Assembly (NCBI RefSeq): GCF_003635045.1
Contig: NZ_RBXT01000001.1
Location: 2,542,001 to 2,606,000, forward strand
DNA: 64,000 bases
From: Terracoccus luteus
GTDB lineage: Bacteria; Actinomycetota; Actinomycetes; Actinomycetales; Dermatophilaceae
Reading direction: 5' to 3'
This document shows, in pieces, positions 49,458 through 57,844 of this stretch. The notes under the pieces are model-generated. The model had not been told where the DNA came from. It saw only the letters and a list, made by a program, of their open reading frames with translations, and did no database searches. The translations under genes and the position numbers were made by a program. Position 1 is the stretch's first letter. Each line of letters opens with the position of its first letter.

Positions 49458-51419
49458 CTAACCCCGGTGCTCTACGGACGCGGCGATGAGCTGCTCGAGC
49501 CATCGTTCGAGGCCGCTCTCGGGTGCGGTCGTGGACCGGGTGGGGTCGACGGGCAGCGGCCACAGGAGGGTCGGGAACGGGTGTCCCGAGTCGCGGGGTC
49601 GCTTCGGGGGTGGCGGTGCGCCGGGCAGCAGGGGTGGTGCTTCGGAGTCGTAGGTGTGCCCGGTGCCGGTGGTGACCCGCACGGTGTGCCCGCCACGGCC
49701 ACGACCTCGGCGGTTCGGGGGCAGTGTGGTGCTGGTGAGGTCGGGGTGTTCCTTGGTGAGGTTGCAGGCCACGCACAGTCCCTGGCCGTTGGCCGCGGTG
49801 GTGGGGCCGCCGTCGGCGTGGGGGGTGACGTGGTCGATGTGTCGGGCGGGGGCGTCGCACCACGGGGTGCGGCAGGTCGCGGCGTCTCTGGTCAGGACGA
49901 ACCGGCGCAGTCCGTCGCTGAAGAGGCGTCGTCGGGAGTCCATGGCGACGAGCTCACCGGTGTCGGCCCGGACGAACAGGCGCCGGATCCAGACCCGACC
50001 GGCGCGGGACAGACCACCCCCACGATCCGAGACCTGCCCGCCGCCGGGGTCGTCCGGCTCTGTGGGTCGGAGGTAGTCCCGGGCCCAGCCGGCGGGGACG
50101 GTGCCGTAGCCGAGCAGCTGGGCGGGTGTGTCGGCGCCGTTGCCGGTGTTGAAGAGCGCGTCGAGGCCCATGACGAGCTGCACCTCGACGTCCACCCCGG
50201 CCCTGTCGGCCGGCTCCGGCGCCTCGGCGTCCGGGCCCTGGTCGGGGTCAGACTCACCCGCCGTGCCAGCCGTGCCAGCCGTGCCGGGCGTGCCAGAGCC
50301 GTCAGCCGCGGGAGCGGCGGCAGCCGCGCCAGCCGGCTCTGCGGCGGCGGCGCCGTCAGCGGCGGCCCCGTCGGTGGCGGGGCTGTCGTCGTCACTGGTG
50401 GTGCGGCCCAGAACCCGGTCGACGAGAGTGTCGGCCATGACCTGGCCCTTGCCCCGCTCGTCCCCCGCCGCCTTCGCGCTCGCGGCCGCCCCGGTCAGCG
50501 CCGCGTACGCCGCCACCGCCTCAGCGGCCGGCAGCAGCGCGGTCAGGTACGCCATGGTGTCCGGCGCCGACTTCATCGTGACCCGCCGCTCCGACTCGGC
50601 CTTCCGGGCCCGGCGCAGCACGCTCTCCGGGTCGAGGCGGTACGCGATTGCGCGGACGAGCCGGTTCAGCTCCCGGTCACCGAGCCCGCCGAGGCGGTCG
50701 CCGTACGTGTCGTGCAGCTCCTGGTCCAGCAGGCGCCGGTGCTCGGGCGAGAGGATCGCTGCCTCCTTCGTGATGGACAACGCCCGCCACTCGCTCAACA
50801 CGCCGGCTTCGAGCAGGGCGAGCGTGTGCGGCATATCGTGCGTCAACGTGAGGGAGAAGCGGATGCCCTCGGCGCCCTTGAACGGCGACAGGCGCCGCGC
50901 CAACGCCACCTGCGCCGCGACGCCACCCTTCGCGATCGTGTTCCGCCGGGAGGACGAGGCGGGCCTGTCAGCATCCGCCGCACGGCCCGACCCCGCGGCG
51001 TCCGCGTCTGACGAGTCCGCCGCCGTTGCGGTCGCTCGCGGGTCGGGGTGCGCGCCGAACTCCAACGCCGCCGCCCACGAGGCCAGGTCCGCCTTCTCCC
51101 GCGCCGCCCGCCACCCGTCGAAGTCCCCCGCCCCGGAGGCCGCCTCCGCCTCCTCCCGCCACGCCAGCGACACCCGCTCCTGCGACGCCACGAACCCCGC
51201 CGTCACCCGCACCTGCGCCGCCCCCACCGCCGCCTTGACCCGCTCCAACGCCGACAGCACGTCGATGCGCTCCGCATCGCTTAGGCACGTCGAACCGATC
51301 GACGCGGCGGTCGCCTCGGCGCCACTCGCCGGCGATGCCGACGCTTGCTCGACGCGGGCGAGAACCGCGAGCAGGCCCTCGAGCCCCACCGCCGTCACCG
51401 CCTCATCACTATCGAACAT
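49458..51419 (-). CDS. DUF222 and HNH endonuclease domain protein (13E12-repeat family type)
   Basis: A 653-residue protein with an N-terminal DUF222 helical domain (about 15-370), an Ala/Gly/Pro/Asp-rich linker with short repeats (around 380-430), and a C-terminal HNH nuclease motif CRTPWCDAPARHIDHVTPHADGG with NGQGLCVACNLTKEHP. M. tuberculosis relatives (13E12 family) are known LexA targets. The ATG at 51419 overlaps a LexA-box-like palindrome, and TAGAAT lies 7 nt upstream. Molecular role of the family is unknown; multicopy and mobile-like behaviour is known in actinobacteria. It splits the men cluster between the Nudix gene and menB. Confidence 0.88.
   Translation of the reverse strand: MFDSDEAVTAVGLEGLLAVLARVEQASASPASGAEATAASIGSTCLSDAERIDVLSALERVKAAVGAAQVRVTAGFVASQERVSLAWREEAEAASGAGDFDGWRAAREKADLASWAAALEFGAHPDPRATATAADSSDADAAGSGRAADADRPASSSRRNTIAKGGVAAQVALARRLSPFKGAEGIRFSLTLTHDMPHTLALLEAGVLSEWRALSITKEAAILSPEHRRLLDQELHDTYGDRLGGLGDRELNRLVRAIAYRLDPESVLRRARKAESERRVTMKSAPDTMAYLTALLPAAEAVAAYAALTGAAASAKAAGDERGKGQVMADTLVDRVLGRTTSDDDSPATDGAAADGAAAAEPAGAAAAAPAADGSGTPGTAGTAGTAGESDPDQGPDAEAPEPADRAGVDVEVQLVMGLDALFNTGNGADTPAQLLGYGTVPAGWARDYLRPTEPDDPGGGQVSDRGGGLSRAGRVWIRRLFVRADTGELVAMDSRRRLFSDGLRRFVLTRDAATCRTPWCDAPARHIDHVTPHADGGPTTAANGQGLCVACNLTKEHPDLTSTTLPPNRRGRGRGGHTVRVTTGTGHTYDSEAPPLLPGAPPPPKRPRDSGHPFPTLLWPLPVDPTRSTTAPESGLERWLEQLIAASVEHRG
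50262..50300. repeat. 9-bp repeats in the HNH gene linker
   Basis: Roughly four tandem copies of a 9-bp unit (plus strand GCCGTGCCA and variants) encode the GTPGTAGTAGTAG segment of the DUF222-HNH protein linker. In-frame slippage would only change linker length. Confidence 0.7.
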
Positions 51420-51427
51420 GTGTTCTA
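51412..51427. promoter_or_regulatory. LexA (SOS) box at the DUF222-HNH start
   Basis: TCGAAC-ATGT-GTTCTA differs from the mycobacterial SOS consensus TCGAAC-N4-GTTCGA at one position. It covers the start codon and abuts the -10-like TAGAAT on the minus strand, so LexA binding would block initiation. The family is a known LexA target in M. tuberculosis. Confidence 0.75.
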
Positions 51428-51678
51428 TTCTAGCCGACGGCAGCCCTCGGCGCCAGAGTCGTGCACAGGCCGATCCGCCCGTGTCGCAGGCAGATCCGGC
51501 CACGACCGACGAACCAGATCACGATGTCTCGACGACCTCAGACCGCGAGCGCTGGCTCGCGTACGCACCCCCGGACAGACGCCTGCGCCGCACCACCCCC
51601 TCCCCCTCGAGCACCAGCCGACCCACCGTCAGACGCGACCCGGCCAAGCACCACGAGCGGCCTCACTAGGCTTCCGGC

Positions 51679-52626
51679 GTGACCAGCGAGCGCGTGTCCG
51701 ACCTGTTCGACCCCGACGAGTGGGAGCCCGTCGACGGCTTCGAGCTGACCGACGTCACCTACCACCGACGGCGCCCGGTCGCGGGCGGCCCCTCCACGGC
51801 ATCCGGCGTCGTGCGGGTGGCGTTCGACCGTCCCGAGGTGCTCAACGCCTTCCGCCCGCACACCGTCGACGAGCTCTACCGCGTGCTCGACCACGCGCGC
51901 ATGACGCCCGACGTCGGGGTCGTGCTGCTCACTGGCAACGGCCCCAGCGCCACGGACGGCAAGTGGTCGTTCTGCTCCGGCGGCGACCAGCGCATCCGCG
52001 GGCGTTCGGGCTACCAGTACGCCGAGGGCGAGACCGCCGACACCGTCGACTCGGCCCGCGTGCGCGCCCAGGGCGGCCGGCTGCACATCCTCGAGGTGCA
52101 GCGGCTCATCCGCACCATGCCGAAGATCTTGGTCGCCGTCGTGCCCGGCTGGGCCGCGGGTGGTGGCCACTCGTTGCACGTCGTCTGTGACCTCACGATC
52201 GCGAGCCGCGAGCACGCGCGCTTCAAGCAGACGGACGCCGACGTGGGCAGCTTCGACGCCGGCTACGGCAGCGCCTACCTCGCCAAGATGGTCGGGCAGA
52301 AGTTCGCCCGCGAGATCTTCTTCCTCGGCCGCACGTACTCCGCCGAGGACATGCACCGCATGGGCGCCGTCAACGTCGTCGCCGACCACGCCGACCTCGA
52401 GCGCGAGGCGCTGCAGGTCGCCACCGAGATCATGGGCAAGAGCCCGCAGGCGCAGCGCATGCTCAAGTTCGCCTTCAACCTCACCGACGACGGCCTCATG
52501 GGCCAGCAGGTCTTCGCGGGCGAGGCCACCCGCCTCGCCTACATGACCGACGAGGCGGTCGAGGGACGCGACCAGTTCCTCGAGAAGCGCGACCCCGACT
52601 GGTCGCCCTTCCCCTGGTACTTCTGA
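51679..52626 (+). CDS. menB: 1,4-dihydroxy-2-naphthoyl-CoA synthase
   Basis: A crotonase-fold ring-closing enzyme of menaquinone synthesis, 315 residues. VRVAFDRPEVLNAFRPHTVDEL is the crotonase start; the oxyanion hole and active site are in FCSGGDQRIRG and VPGWAAGGGHSLHVVCDLTIAS. QTDADVGSFDAGYGSAYL carries the MenB catalytic Asp and Tyr. The GTG start has TAGGCT exactly 6 nt upstream. The C-terminus DPDWSPFPWYF is the MenB-specific tail. Confidence 0.96.
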   Translation: MTSERVSDLFDPDEWEPVDGFELTDVTYHRRRPVAGGPSTASGVVRVAFDRPEVLNAFRPHTVDELYRVLDHARMTPDVGVVLLTGNGPSATDGKWSFCSGGDQRIRGRSGYQYAEGETADTVDSARVRAQGGRLHILEVQRLIRTMPKILVAVVPGWAAGGGHSLHVVCDLTIASREHARFKQTDADVGSFDAGYGSAYLAKMVGQKFAREIFFLGRTYSAEDMHRMGAVNVVADHADLEREALQVATEIMGKSPQAQRMLKFAFNLTDDGLMGQQVFAGEATRLAYMTDEAVEGRDQFLEKRDPDWSPFPWYF

Positions 52627-52631
52627 GACCC

Positions 52632-52646
52632 GCCCGGATGCCGGGC
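52632..52646. terminator. hairpin between convergent menB and hydrolase genes
   Basis: GCCCGG-ATG-CCGGGC is a perfect 6-bp stem 6 nt after the menB stop. It includes one copy of the window-wide CGGATGCCG 9-mer. Plausible bidirectional terminator. Confidence 0.5.
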
Positions 52647-52701
52647 ACCGCGGTCGCGCTGCCCGCGCCGCCGCGTCGTGGCGGGGTCGACGAGCCCGCC
52701 C

Positions 52702-53679
52702 TCAGAGCGAGTCGAGCAGCGAGGTCGTCGCGGCGACGACCTGGCGCTGGGCGTCGGCCCGGCTGACGGTCGGCGTGCCGTCGCCGGGCTGCTCGCCGTA
52801 GTCACCGAAGAAGGCGTGCACCCCACCCTCGACGGCCGTGTAGGTCGTCGAGGCGGGCAGGTCCGACCGGCTCGCCGCGATGTCGGCCGGGGTCGCGAGC
52901 CCGTCGCGGGTGCCCGACACAGACGCGACGCGAAGGCCGCTGTCAGCGAGCGACCCGAGGGGGTAGGACGCCCACAGCACGAGCCCCTTCGCCGTGCCGG
53001 TGTTCGCCCCGGCCCAGCTGCTCGCCGCGACGCCACCGAGGCTGTGGCCACCGACCGCCCAGGCGGTCACCTCGGGGTGCGCCGCCACGACGGCATCCGG
53101 CGCCCCGACGGCGAGGAAACCGATGTCGAACGGCTGCTTCACCACGACGACGAGCACCCCGTCGGCGGCCACGCGCTCGAGCAGCGGCACGTAGGCGCGC
53201 GGGTCGACGCGGGCGCCGGGCTGGAAGACGAGGCCGCGCGTCGCCTGCCCTGACGTCGGCTCCAGCGTGATCGTCGTCGCCGCGTCGGTGACCCGCACGC
53301 CGTCGCCTCCGCCCATCGCCGCGACGGCCGCGGGGTCCGCGCCGAAGGGCTTGAGGTAGGCGAACGAGCCGACGACGACGGGCACCGCGACGAGGGCCGC
53401 GGCGCGCCCGAGCAGGCGCAGCCACCGACCGTGCCGTGGGGCGCGGGGGCGCCGGGCGAGGCGCACGGCCCGCCCGAGCACCAGCAGGCCGACGACCGCG
53501 GCCACCGCGAGCGCCACGAGGTGGGCCGGGTGTCCGGCGAGCAGCACCGACCAGCTGAGCGCCGCGAAGAGCACGGCCGACACGACGAGCACCGCCCCCA
53601 GCACCGCGGACCACCCGACGGCGAAGCACGAGCCGGATGCCGGTGGGCCGGGCGGTGCTCCGGCCGCAGGTTCACCCAT
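52702..53679 (-). CDS. membrane-anchored alpha/beta hydrolase
   Basis: The 325 residues start with three hydrophobic segments (about 18-40, 48-68, 88-105) and continue with an alpha/beta-hydrolase domain. The nucleophile elbow is GGHSLGG near residue 210, the acidic residue is probably in SGTRDGLATP, and the His in EGGVHAFFGDYG. The active domain should face outward if the third segment is a membrane anchor. It lies between menB and menE genes. MenH and a DHNA-CoA thioesterase are missing from the window, but the membrane anchor argues against those roles. TACGCT-N7 precedes the ATG. Confidence 0.75.
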   Translation of the reverse strand: MGEPAAGAPPGPPASGSCFAVGWSAVLGAVLVVSAVLFAALSWSVLLAGHPAHLVALAVAAVVGLLVLGRAVRLARRPRAPRHGRWLRLLGRAAALVAVPVVVGSFAYLKPFGADPAAVAAMGGGDGVRVTDAATTITLEPTSGQATRGLVFQPGARVDPRAYVPLLERVAADGVLVVVVKQPFDIGFLAVGAPDAVVAAHPEVTAWAVGGHSLGGVAASSWAGANTGTAKGLVLWASYPLGSLADSGLRVASVSGTRDGLATPADIAASRSDLPASTTYTAVEGGVHAFFGDYGEQPGDGTPTVSRADAQRQVVAATTSLLDSL

Positions 53680-53776
53680 GGTCGCGAGCGTAGACCGCCG
53701 CACCGGTCGACGGAGTGGGCCGTCGACCGGTGCGTCCCGACCCCGGAGGGCCACCGTGAGAGGGCAAGATGACGGG

Positions 53777-55369
53777 GTGGGCCCGTACGACCGCTCCCCC
53801 ACCCCGGAGGCCGCCGAGGCGCCCGGGGTGGCTGCGGCACCCGGTGCGCCCCACGCTCCCGACTCGGCCACGACGGCATCCGACGGCACGCGACCCCCGG
53901 GACGGCGGCGGCTGCGCAGCGCGGGCGGGCACCTGCACCGCGCCACCCGTGGCGGCGCCCGGCTGACCGCGCGCTCCGGCCGGTACGCGGCGGCGAAGTA
54001 CCACGCCTACACGCACTCCGGCGGGGCCGGTGAGAGCGGGCTGGCCCGCCTCACCGAGCTGCAGGCCAGCCACTCGGCCGGCGACGCGGCGATGATGCTC
54101 GCCCTCGCCGGCACCCTCTTCTTCGACCCCCAGACCGCGCAGGCCCGCGGGCAGGTCGCGATCTTCCTGCTGCTGACGATGGTGCCGTTCACGCTCGTGG
54201 CGCCGCTCGTCGGGCCGCTGCTCGACCGCTTCGGCCACGGCCGCCGCTGGGCGATCGGCTCGACCCTGGCCGTGCGCGCGTTCCTCTGCTGGGTGCTGGG
54301 CGAGGCCATCAACAACGACAGCGCGTGGCTCTACCCGGCCGCCCTCGGCTGCCTCGTGGCGAGCAAGGCCTACACGATCACGCGGTCCGCCGCCGTGCCC
54401 CGGCTGCTGCCCGCCGGCACCACCCTCGTGCGGGCCAACTCCAAGGCGTCGATGGCCGGGGTCATCGGGGCGGTGGTGGGCGGCGCGATGGGCGGCGCAG
54501 CCCTGCTCGCCGGGCCCTCGTGGGCGCTGCGCGTGGCCTTCGTCGTCTTCGTCGTCGGCACCATCCAGGCCATCCGGCTGCCGGCCCGGGTCGACTCGGC
54601 CGCCGGCGAGCTCGACCCGGAGCAGACCGTCGCCATCCCCGTGCAGCCGACGGCCTTGCCCACCGACCCGCCCACCGACCCGCCTACCGACACACCCAGC
54701 GACACACCCACCACCGAGCCGGCCAGCACCGACGCGTCCGGCCTCGTCGGCCGACTGCGCCGCCGGGTGCGAGCCATCCCGTGGCCGGTCATGCACGCCC
54801 TCTGGTCGACCGGGGCCACCCGGCTGCTCACCGGCTTCGTCCTGCTCTTCATGGCCTTCCTCGCCAAGGAGCGCCCCATCGGCGACCTGCACGCCGGCGT
54901 CGTGCTCGCCGTCCTCGCCGTCGCCATCGGCGTCGGCAACGCGTCGGGCAGCGTGCTCGGCAACACCCTGAAGGACTTCCACCCCCACCTCGTCGCGCTC
55001 ACCGCCGCCCTGGCGACCGTGGCCGCGAGCGTCGCCGCGGCGGTCTCCTACGGGCTGGTCACCGTCATCGTCGTCGGTCTCGTCCAGGGCGTGTCGGCCC
55101 AGCTGTCCAAGCTGTGCTTCGACTCCCTCGTCCAGCGCGAGGTGCCTGAGCGGGTGCGCACGTCGGTCTTCGCCTGGAGCGAGACCGTGCTGCAGGTGCT
55201 GTGGGTGGTCGGGGGGACGCTCGGCATCGTCCTGCCCCTCGACCCGCGCATCGGCTTCGGGGCGTGCGCCGTCGGGCTGCTCGGCTGCGTCGTCATGGCC
55301 CTGCGCCAGCGCCGCCTGGCCGGCCCGCGCACCGCTCCGCACCGCGCGACGGGCAGGATGGGGCGATGA
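53777..55369 (+). CDS. MFS transporter
   Basis: A polytopic membrane protein of 530 residues. About 95 hydrophilic residues precede the first helix; about 12 membrane helices follow, split by a cytoplasmic loop with a PTDPPTDPPTDTPSDTP repeat. LLDRFGHGRRWAIG resembles the MFS loop 2-3 motif. The GTG at 53777 has CAAGAT-N6 upstream; a longer frame from 53678 crosses the hydrolase promoter and is rejected. It overlaps menE by ATGA. Such MFS genes are common next to menE in actinobacteria but the cargo is unknown. Confidence 0.78.
   Translation: MGPYDRSPTPEAAEAPGVAAAPGAPHAPDSATTASDGTRPPGRRRLRSAGGHLHRATRGGARLTARSGRYAAAKYHAYTHSGGAGESGLARLTELQASHSAGDAAMMLALAGTLFFDPQTAQARGQVAIFLLLTMVPFTLVAPLVGPLLDRFGHGRRWAIGSTLAVRAFLCWVLGEAINNDSAWLYPAALGCLVASKAYTITRSAAVPRLLPAGTTLVRANSKASMAGVIGAVVGGAMGGAALLAGPSWALRVAFVVFVVGTIQAIRLPARVDSAAGELDPEQTVAIPVQPTALPTDPPTDPPTDTPSDTPTTEPASTDASGLVGRLRRRVRAIPWPVMHALWSTGATRLLTGFVLLFMAFLAKERPIGDLHAGVVLAVLAVAIGVGNASGSVLGNTLKDFHPHLVALTAALATVAASVAAAVSYGLVTVIVVGLVQGVSAQLSKLCFDSLVQREVPERVRTSVFAWSETVLQVLWVVGGTLGIVLPLDPRIGFGACAVGLLGCVVMALRQRRLAGPRTAPHRATGRMGR
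54659..54718. repeat. 12-bp tandem repeat in the MFS gene
   Basis: Five units of a 12-bp repeat (CCCACCGACCCG, first two identical, then diverging) encode the PTDP-type central loop of the transporter. In-frame unit, so copy changes would be tolerated. Confidence 0.85.
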
Positions 55370-56553
55370 CCAGCGCCGTCCCGGAGCCCCTCGCCGTCCC
55401 GGCCGGCCCGGACGTGCTCGGGCTGCTGCCCCGCCTCGAGTCGGCCCTCTCGGGCGGGCGGCCGGTCATGCCGCACGCGCACGACGAGCCCGCTCCGGCC
55501 CTGCCCGACCCCGTGCTCCCGGGCGACCTGCCCGACGGTCTCGCCCTCGCCATCGGCACCTCCGGCTCGACGGGGCGTCCGAAGCGGGCGCTGCTCACCG
55601 CCGAGGCCCTGCGTCGCTCGGCGGACGCCACCCACGAGTCGCTCGGCGGCAGCGGCGCGTGGCTGCTCGCCATGCCCGCCCACCACATCGCGGGGCTGCA
55701 GGTGCTGCTGCGCTCGGTCGCGGCGGGCACCGTCCCGGCCGTGCTCGACCTGCGCCCGGGCTTCACGCCGGAGGCGTTCGTGGCCGCCGCCCGCGAGGTG
55801 CGCCCCTCCGCCGGCGCCGGTCGTCGCTACACCGCGCTCGTGCCGACCCAGCTCGGCCGCATCCTCGAGCACCCGGCCGCGACCGAGGCCCTGGCCGGCT
55901 TCGACGCCGTCCTCGTCGGTGGGGCCGCGACCGCCTCGTCCACCCTCGCGCGGGCCCGGCGGGCCGGCATCCCCCTGCGCCTCACGTACGGGATGAGCGA
56001 GACCGCGGGCGGGTGCGTCTACGACGGCTCGCCGCTGCCGGGCAGCCGCGTGCACATCGACAACGACCACCACGTCGTGCTCGGGGGTGACACGGTGGCG
56101 CACGGCTACCTCGGCGACCCCGAGCGCACCGCCGACAGCTTCTCGGTCGACCCCGACGGGGTGCGCTGGTTCCGCACCGACGACCTCGGCCACTTCGACG
56201 ACGACGAGCGGCTCGTCATCGACGGCCGCGCCGACGACGTCATCAACAGCGGCGCCCTGAAGGTCACCCCGGGCGTCGTCGAGGACGCGATGCTGCGCCA
56301 CCTCCCCGAGGTGCACGACGTCGTCGTCGTCGGCGTGCCCGACCCCGAGTGGGGCGAGATCGTCTGTGCCGCGGTCACGCTCGCCGACCCGGCCGCGACG
56401 GTCGACGAGGCCGGCCTGCGCGAGCGGCTGCGGGGCATCCTGCCGGATGCCGCCCTGCCGCGGCGGGTGCTCGTCGTGACCTCGATCCCGCAGCGCGGCC
56501 CGGGCAAGCCGGACCGGGCGGCGATCCGGCGGGCCGTGCTCGCCGACGGTTGA
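55366..56553 (+). CDS. menE: o-succinylbenzoate-CoA ligase
   Basis: Adenylate-forming ligase activating o-succinylbenzoate for MenB. At 395 residues it is compact, like M. tuberculosis MenE. The P-loop is AIGTSGSTGRPKRALL (about 60-75), A5 motif LTYGMSETAGGCVYDG, A7 WFRTDDLGHFD and A8 IDGRADDVINSGALKV; the catalytic Lys is in GPGKPDR. The ATG at 55366 overlaps the MFS stop and has CAGGAT-N6 upstream. Confidence 0.93.
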   Translation: MTSAVPEPLAVPAGPDVLGLLPRLESALSGGRPVMPHAHDEPAPALPDPVLPGDLPDGLALAIGTSGSTGRPKRALLTAEALRRSADATHESLGGSGAWLLAMPAHHIAGLQVLLRSVAAGTVPAVLDLRPGFTPEAFVAAAREVRPSAGAGRRYTALVPTQLGRILEHPAATEALAGFDAVLVGGAATASSTLARARRAGIPLRLTYGMSETAGGCVYDGSPLPGSRVHIDNDHHVVLGGDTVAHGYLGDPERTADSFSVDPDGVRWFRTDDLGHFDDDERLVIDGRADDVINSGALKVTPGVVEDAMLRHLPEVHDVVVVGVPDPEWGEIVCAAVTLADPAATVDEAGLRERLRGILPDAALPRRVLVVTSIPQRGPGKPDRAAIRRAVLADG

Positions 56554-56616
56554 CTCGGTGGCAAGATGAGACCACCCCTCGCCCCACCCGCCTGACCTGG
56601 ACCGGGAGTCACCCTC

Positions 56617-56895
56617 GTGCTGCGTGTCGTGTTCATCGCCCTCGTGGTGTTCGCGACGATCTACGCCCTCGTCGACTGCCTGCAGACCGACCGCCGTCGC
56701 GTCGCCGTCATGCCGAAGGGCGTCTGGCTCATCGTGGCCCTCGTGCCGGTGCTCGGCCCGGCCGCATGGTTCTTCATCGGGCGATCGGGCACCCTGGGTG
56801 GCTGGGGCGGCCGGTCCGGCCCGTCGAACGGCCGGCCGTCGCCACCCGGGCCGCGCGGCCCCGACGACGACCCTGACTTCCTGCGCAAGCTCTGA
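56617..56895 (+). CDS. PLDc_N-domain small membrane protein
   Basis: A 92-residue protein with two membrane helices (about 3-20 and 37-56) around TDRRRVAVMPKGVWL, matching the phospholipase D N-terminal (PLDc_N) module as a stand-alone protein. The Gly/Pro/Ser-rich tail ends in DDDPDFLRKL. Function is unknown. GTG start, GGGAG 10 nt upstream; a CAAGAT hexamer at 56562-56567 could be its promoter. It lies between menE and menA in the same direction. Confidence 0.82.
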   Translation: MLRVVFIALVVFATIYALVDCLQTDRRRVAVMPKGVWLIVALVPVLGPAAWFFIGRSGTLGGWGGRSGPSNGRPSPPGPRGPDDDPDFLRKL

Positions 56896-56927
56896 CCCCC
56901 TCCCACCTGCCTGACCCACGAGGACGA

Positions 56928-57803
56928 ATGGCCACCCTGAACGAGTGGATCGAGGGCGCCCGCCCCCGGACCCTGCCCGCCGCCGTCTCCCCCGTCCTCA
57001 TCGGCACCGGGGCCGCGTACCAGGCCGGTGACCTCGTCGTCGCCTACGCGGTGCTCGCCCTGGCCGTCTCCCTGCTGTTGCAGGTCGGGGTCAACTACGC
57101 CAACGACTACTCCGACGGCATCCGCGGCACCGACGAGGTGCGGGTCGGGCCGGTCCGCCTCGTCGGCCAGCGGCTGGCCGCGCCGCGCAGCGTCAAGATC
57201 GCGGCCTTCACCTGCTTCTTCTTCGCGGGGCTGCTGGGGCTCGCCCTCGTCGCCCTCGCCGGGGTGTGGCTCATGATCCCCATCGGGGCGGTGTGCATCG
57301 CGGCCGCGTGGTTCTACACCGGCGGCAGCCGGCCCTACGGCTACCTCGGCCTCGGCGAGGTCTTCGTCTTCGTCTTCTTCGGGCTTGTCGCGACCCTCGG
57401 GACGATGGCGACCATGACCCCGCTCACCGCCCTCGGCTGGTACGGCGCAGTCGGCGTCGGCGCCCTGTCGTCGGCCATCCTCGTCGCGAACAACCTGCGC
57501 GACATCCCCACCGACCGCGAGCACGGCAAGCGCACCCTCGCGGTCCGCCTCGGCGAGCGGGGCACCCGCGCCCTCTACGTCGGCCTGCTCGCCCTCGCCG
57601 CCGCCATGGTCGTGCTGTCGGCCCTCGTCACGCCGTGGGCCCTGCTGGCCCTGCTCGCACTGCCGCTCGCGCTGCGCCCGCTGCAGGCCGTCACGGGCGG
57701 TGCGACCGGCCGCGACCTCGTCCCGGCCCTGGCCGGCACCGGCGTCTTCCAGCTCGCCTGGTCGGTGCTGCTCGCGCTCGGCCTCTCGCTCGGCCGGTCC
57801 TGA
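56928..57803 (+). CDS. menA: 1,4-dihydroxy-2-naphthoate polyprenyltransferase
   Basis: Membrane prenyltransferase joining DHNA to the polyprenyl diphosphate made by the 22865-23884 enzyme. The 291 residues have about eight helices. The two aspartate-rich motifs are NYANDYSDGIRGTDE (about 59-73) and NNLRDIPTDREHGKRTLAVRLG. WIEGARPRTLPAAVSPVLIGTG is the MenA N-terminal signature. GAGGA lies 5 nt before the ATG. Confidence 0.96.
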   Translation: MATLNEWIEGARPRTLPAAVSPVLIGTGAAYQAGDLVVAYAVLALAVSLLLQVGVNYANDYSDGIRGTDEVRVGPVRLVGQRLAAPRSVKIAAFTCFFFAGLLGLALVALAGVWLMIPIGAVCIAAAWFYTGGSRPYGYLGLGEVFVFVFFGLVATLGTMATMTPLTALGWYGAVGVGALSSAILVANNLRDIPTDREHGKRTLAVRLGERGTRALYVGLLALAAAMVVLSALVTPWALLALLALPLALRPLQAVTGGATGRDLVPALAGTGVFQLAWSVLLALGLSLGRS

Positions 57804-57824
57804 CTCCCCACCCCGGTCACACGC

Positions 57825-57844
57825 GGTCAGGTCAGGTCAGGTCG
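57825..57844. repeat. GGTCA pentamer repeat at a convergent junction
   Basis: Three GGTCA units plus one GGTCG lie in the 33-bp menA/monooxygenase gap and include the monooxygenase stop codon. A 5-bp unit could slip and lengthen the C-terminus of that protein. Confidence 0.7.
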
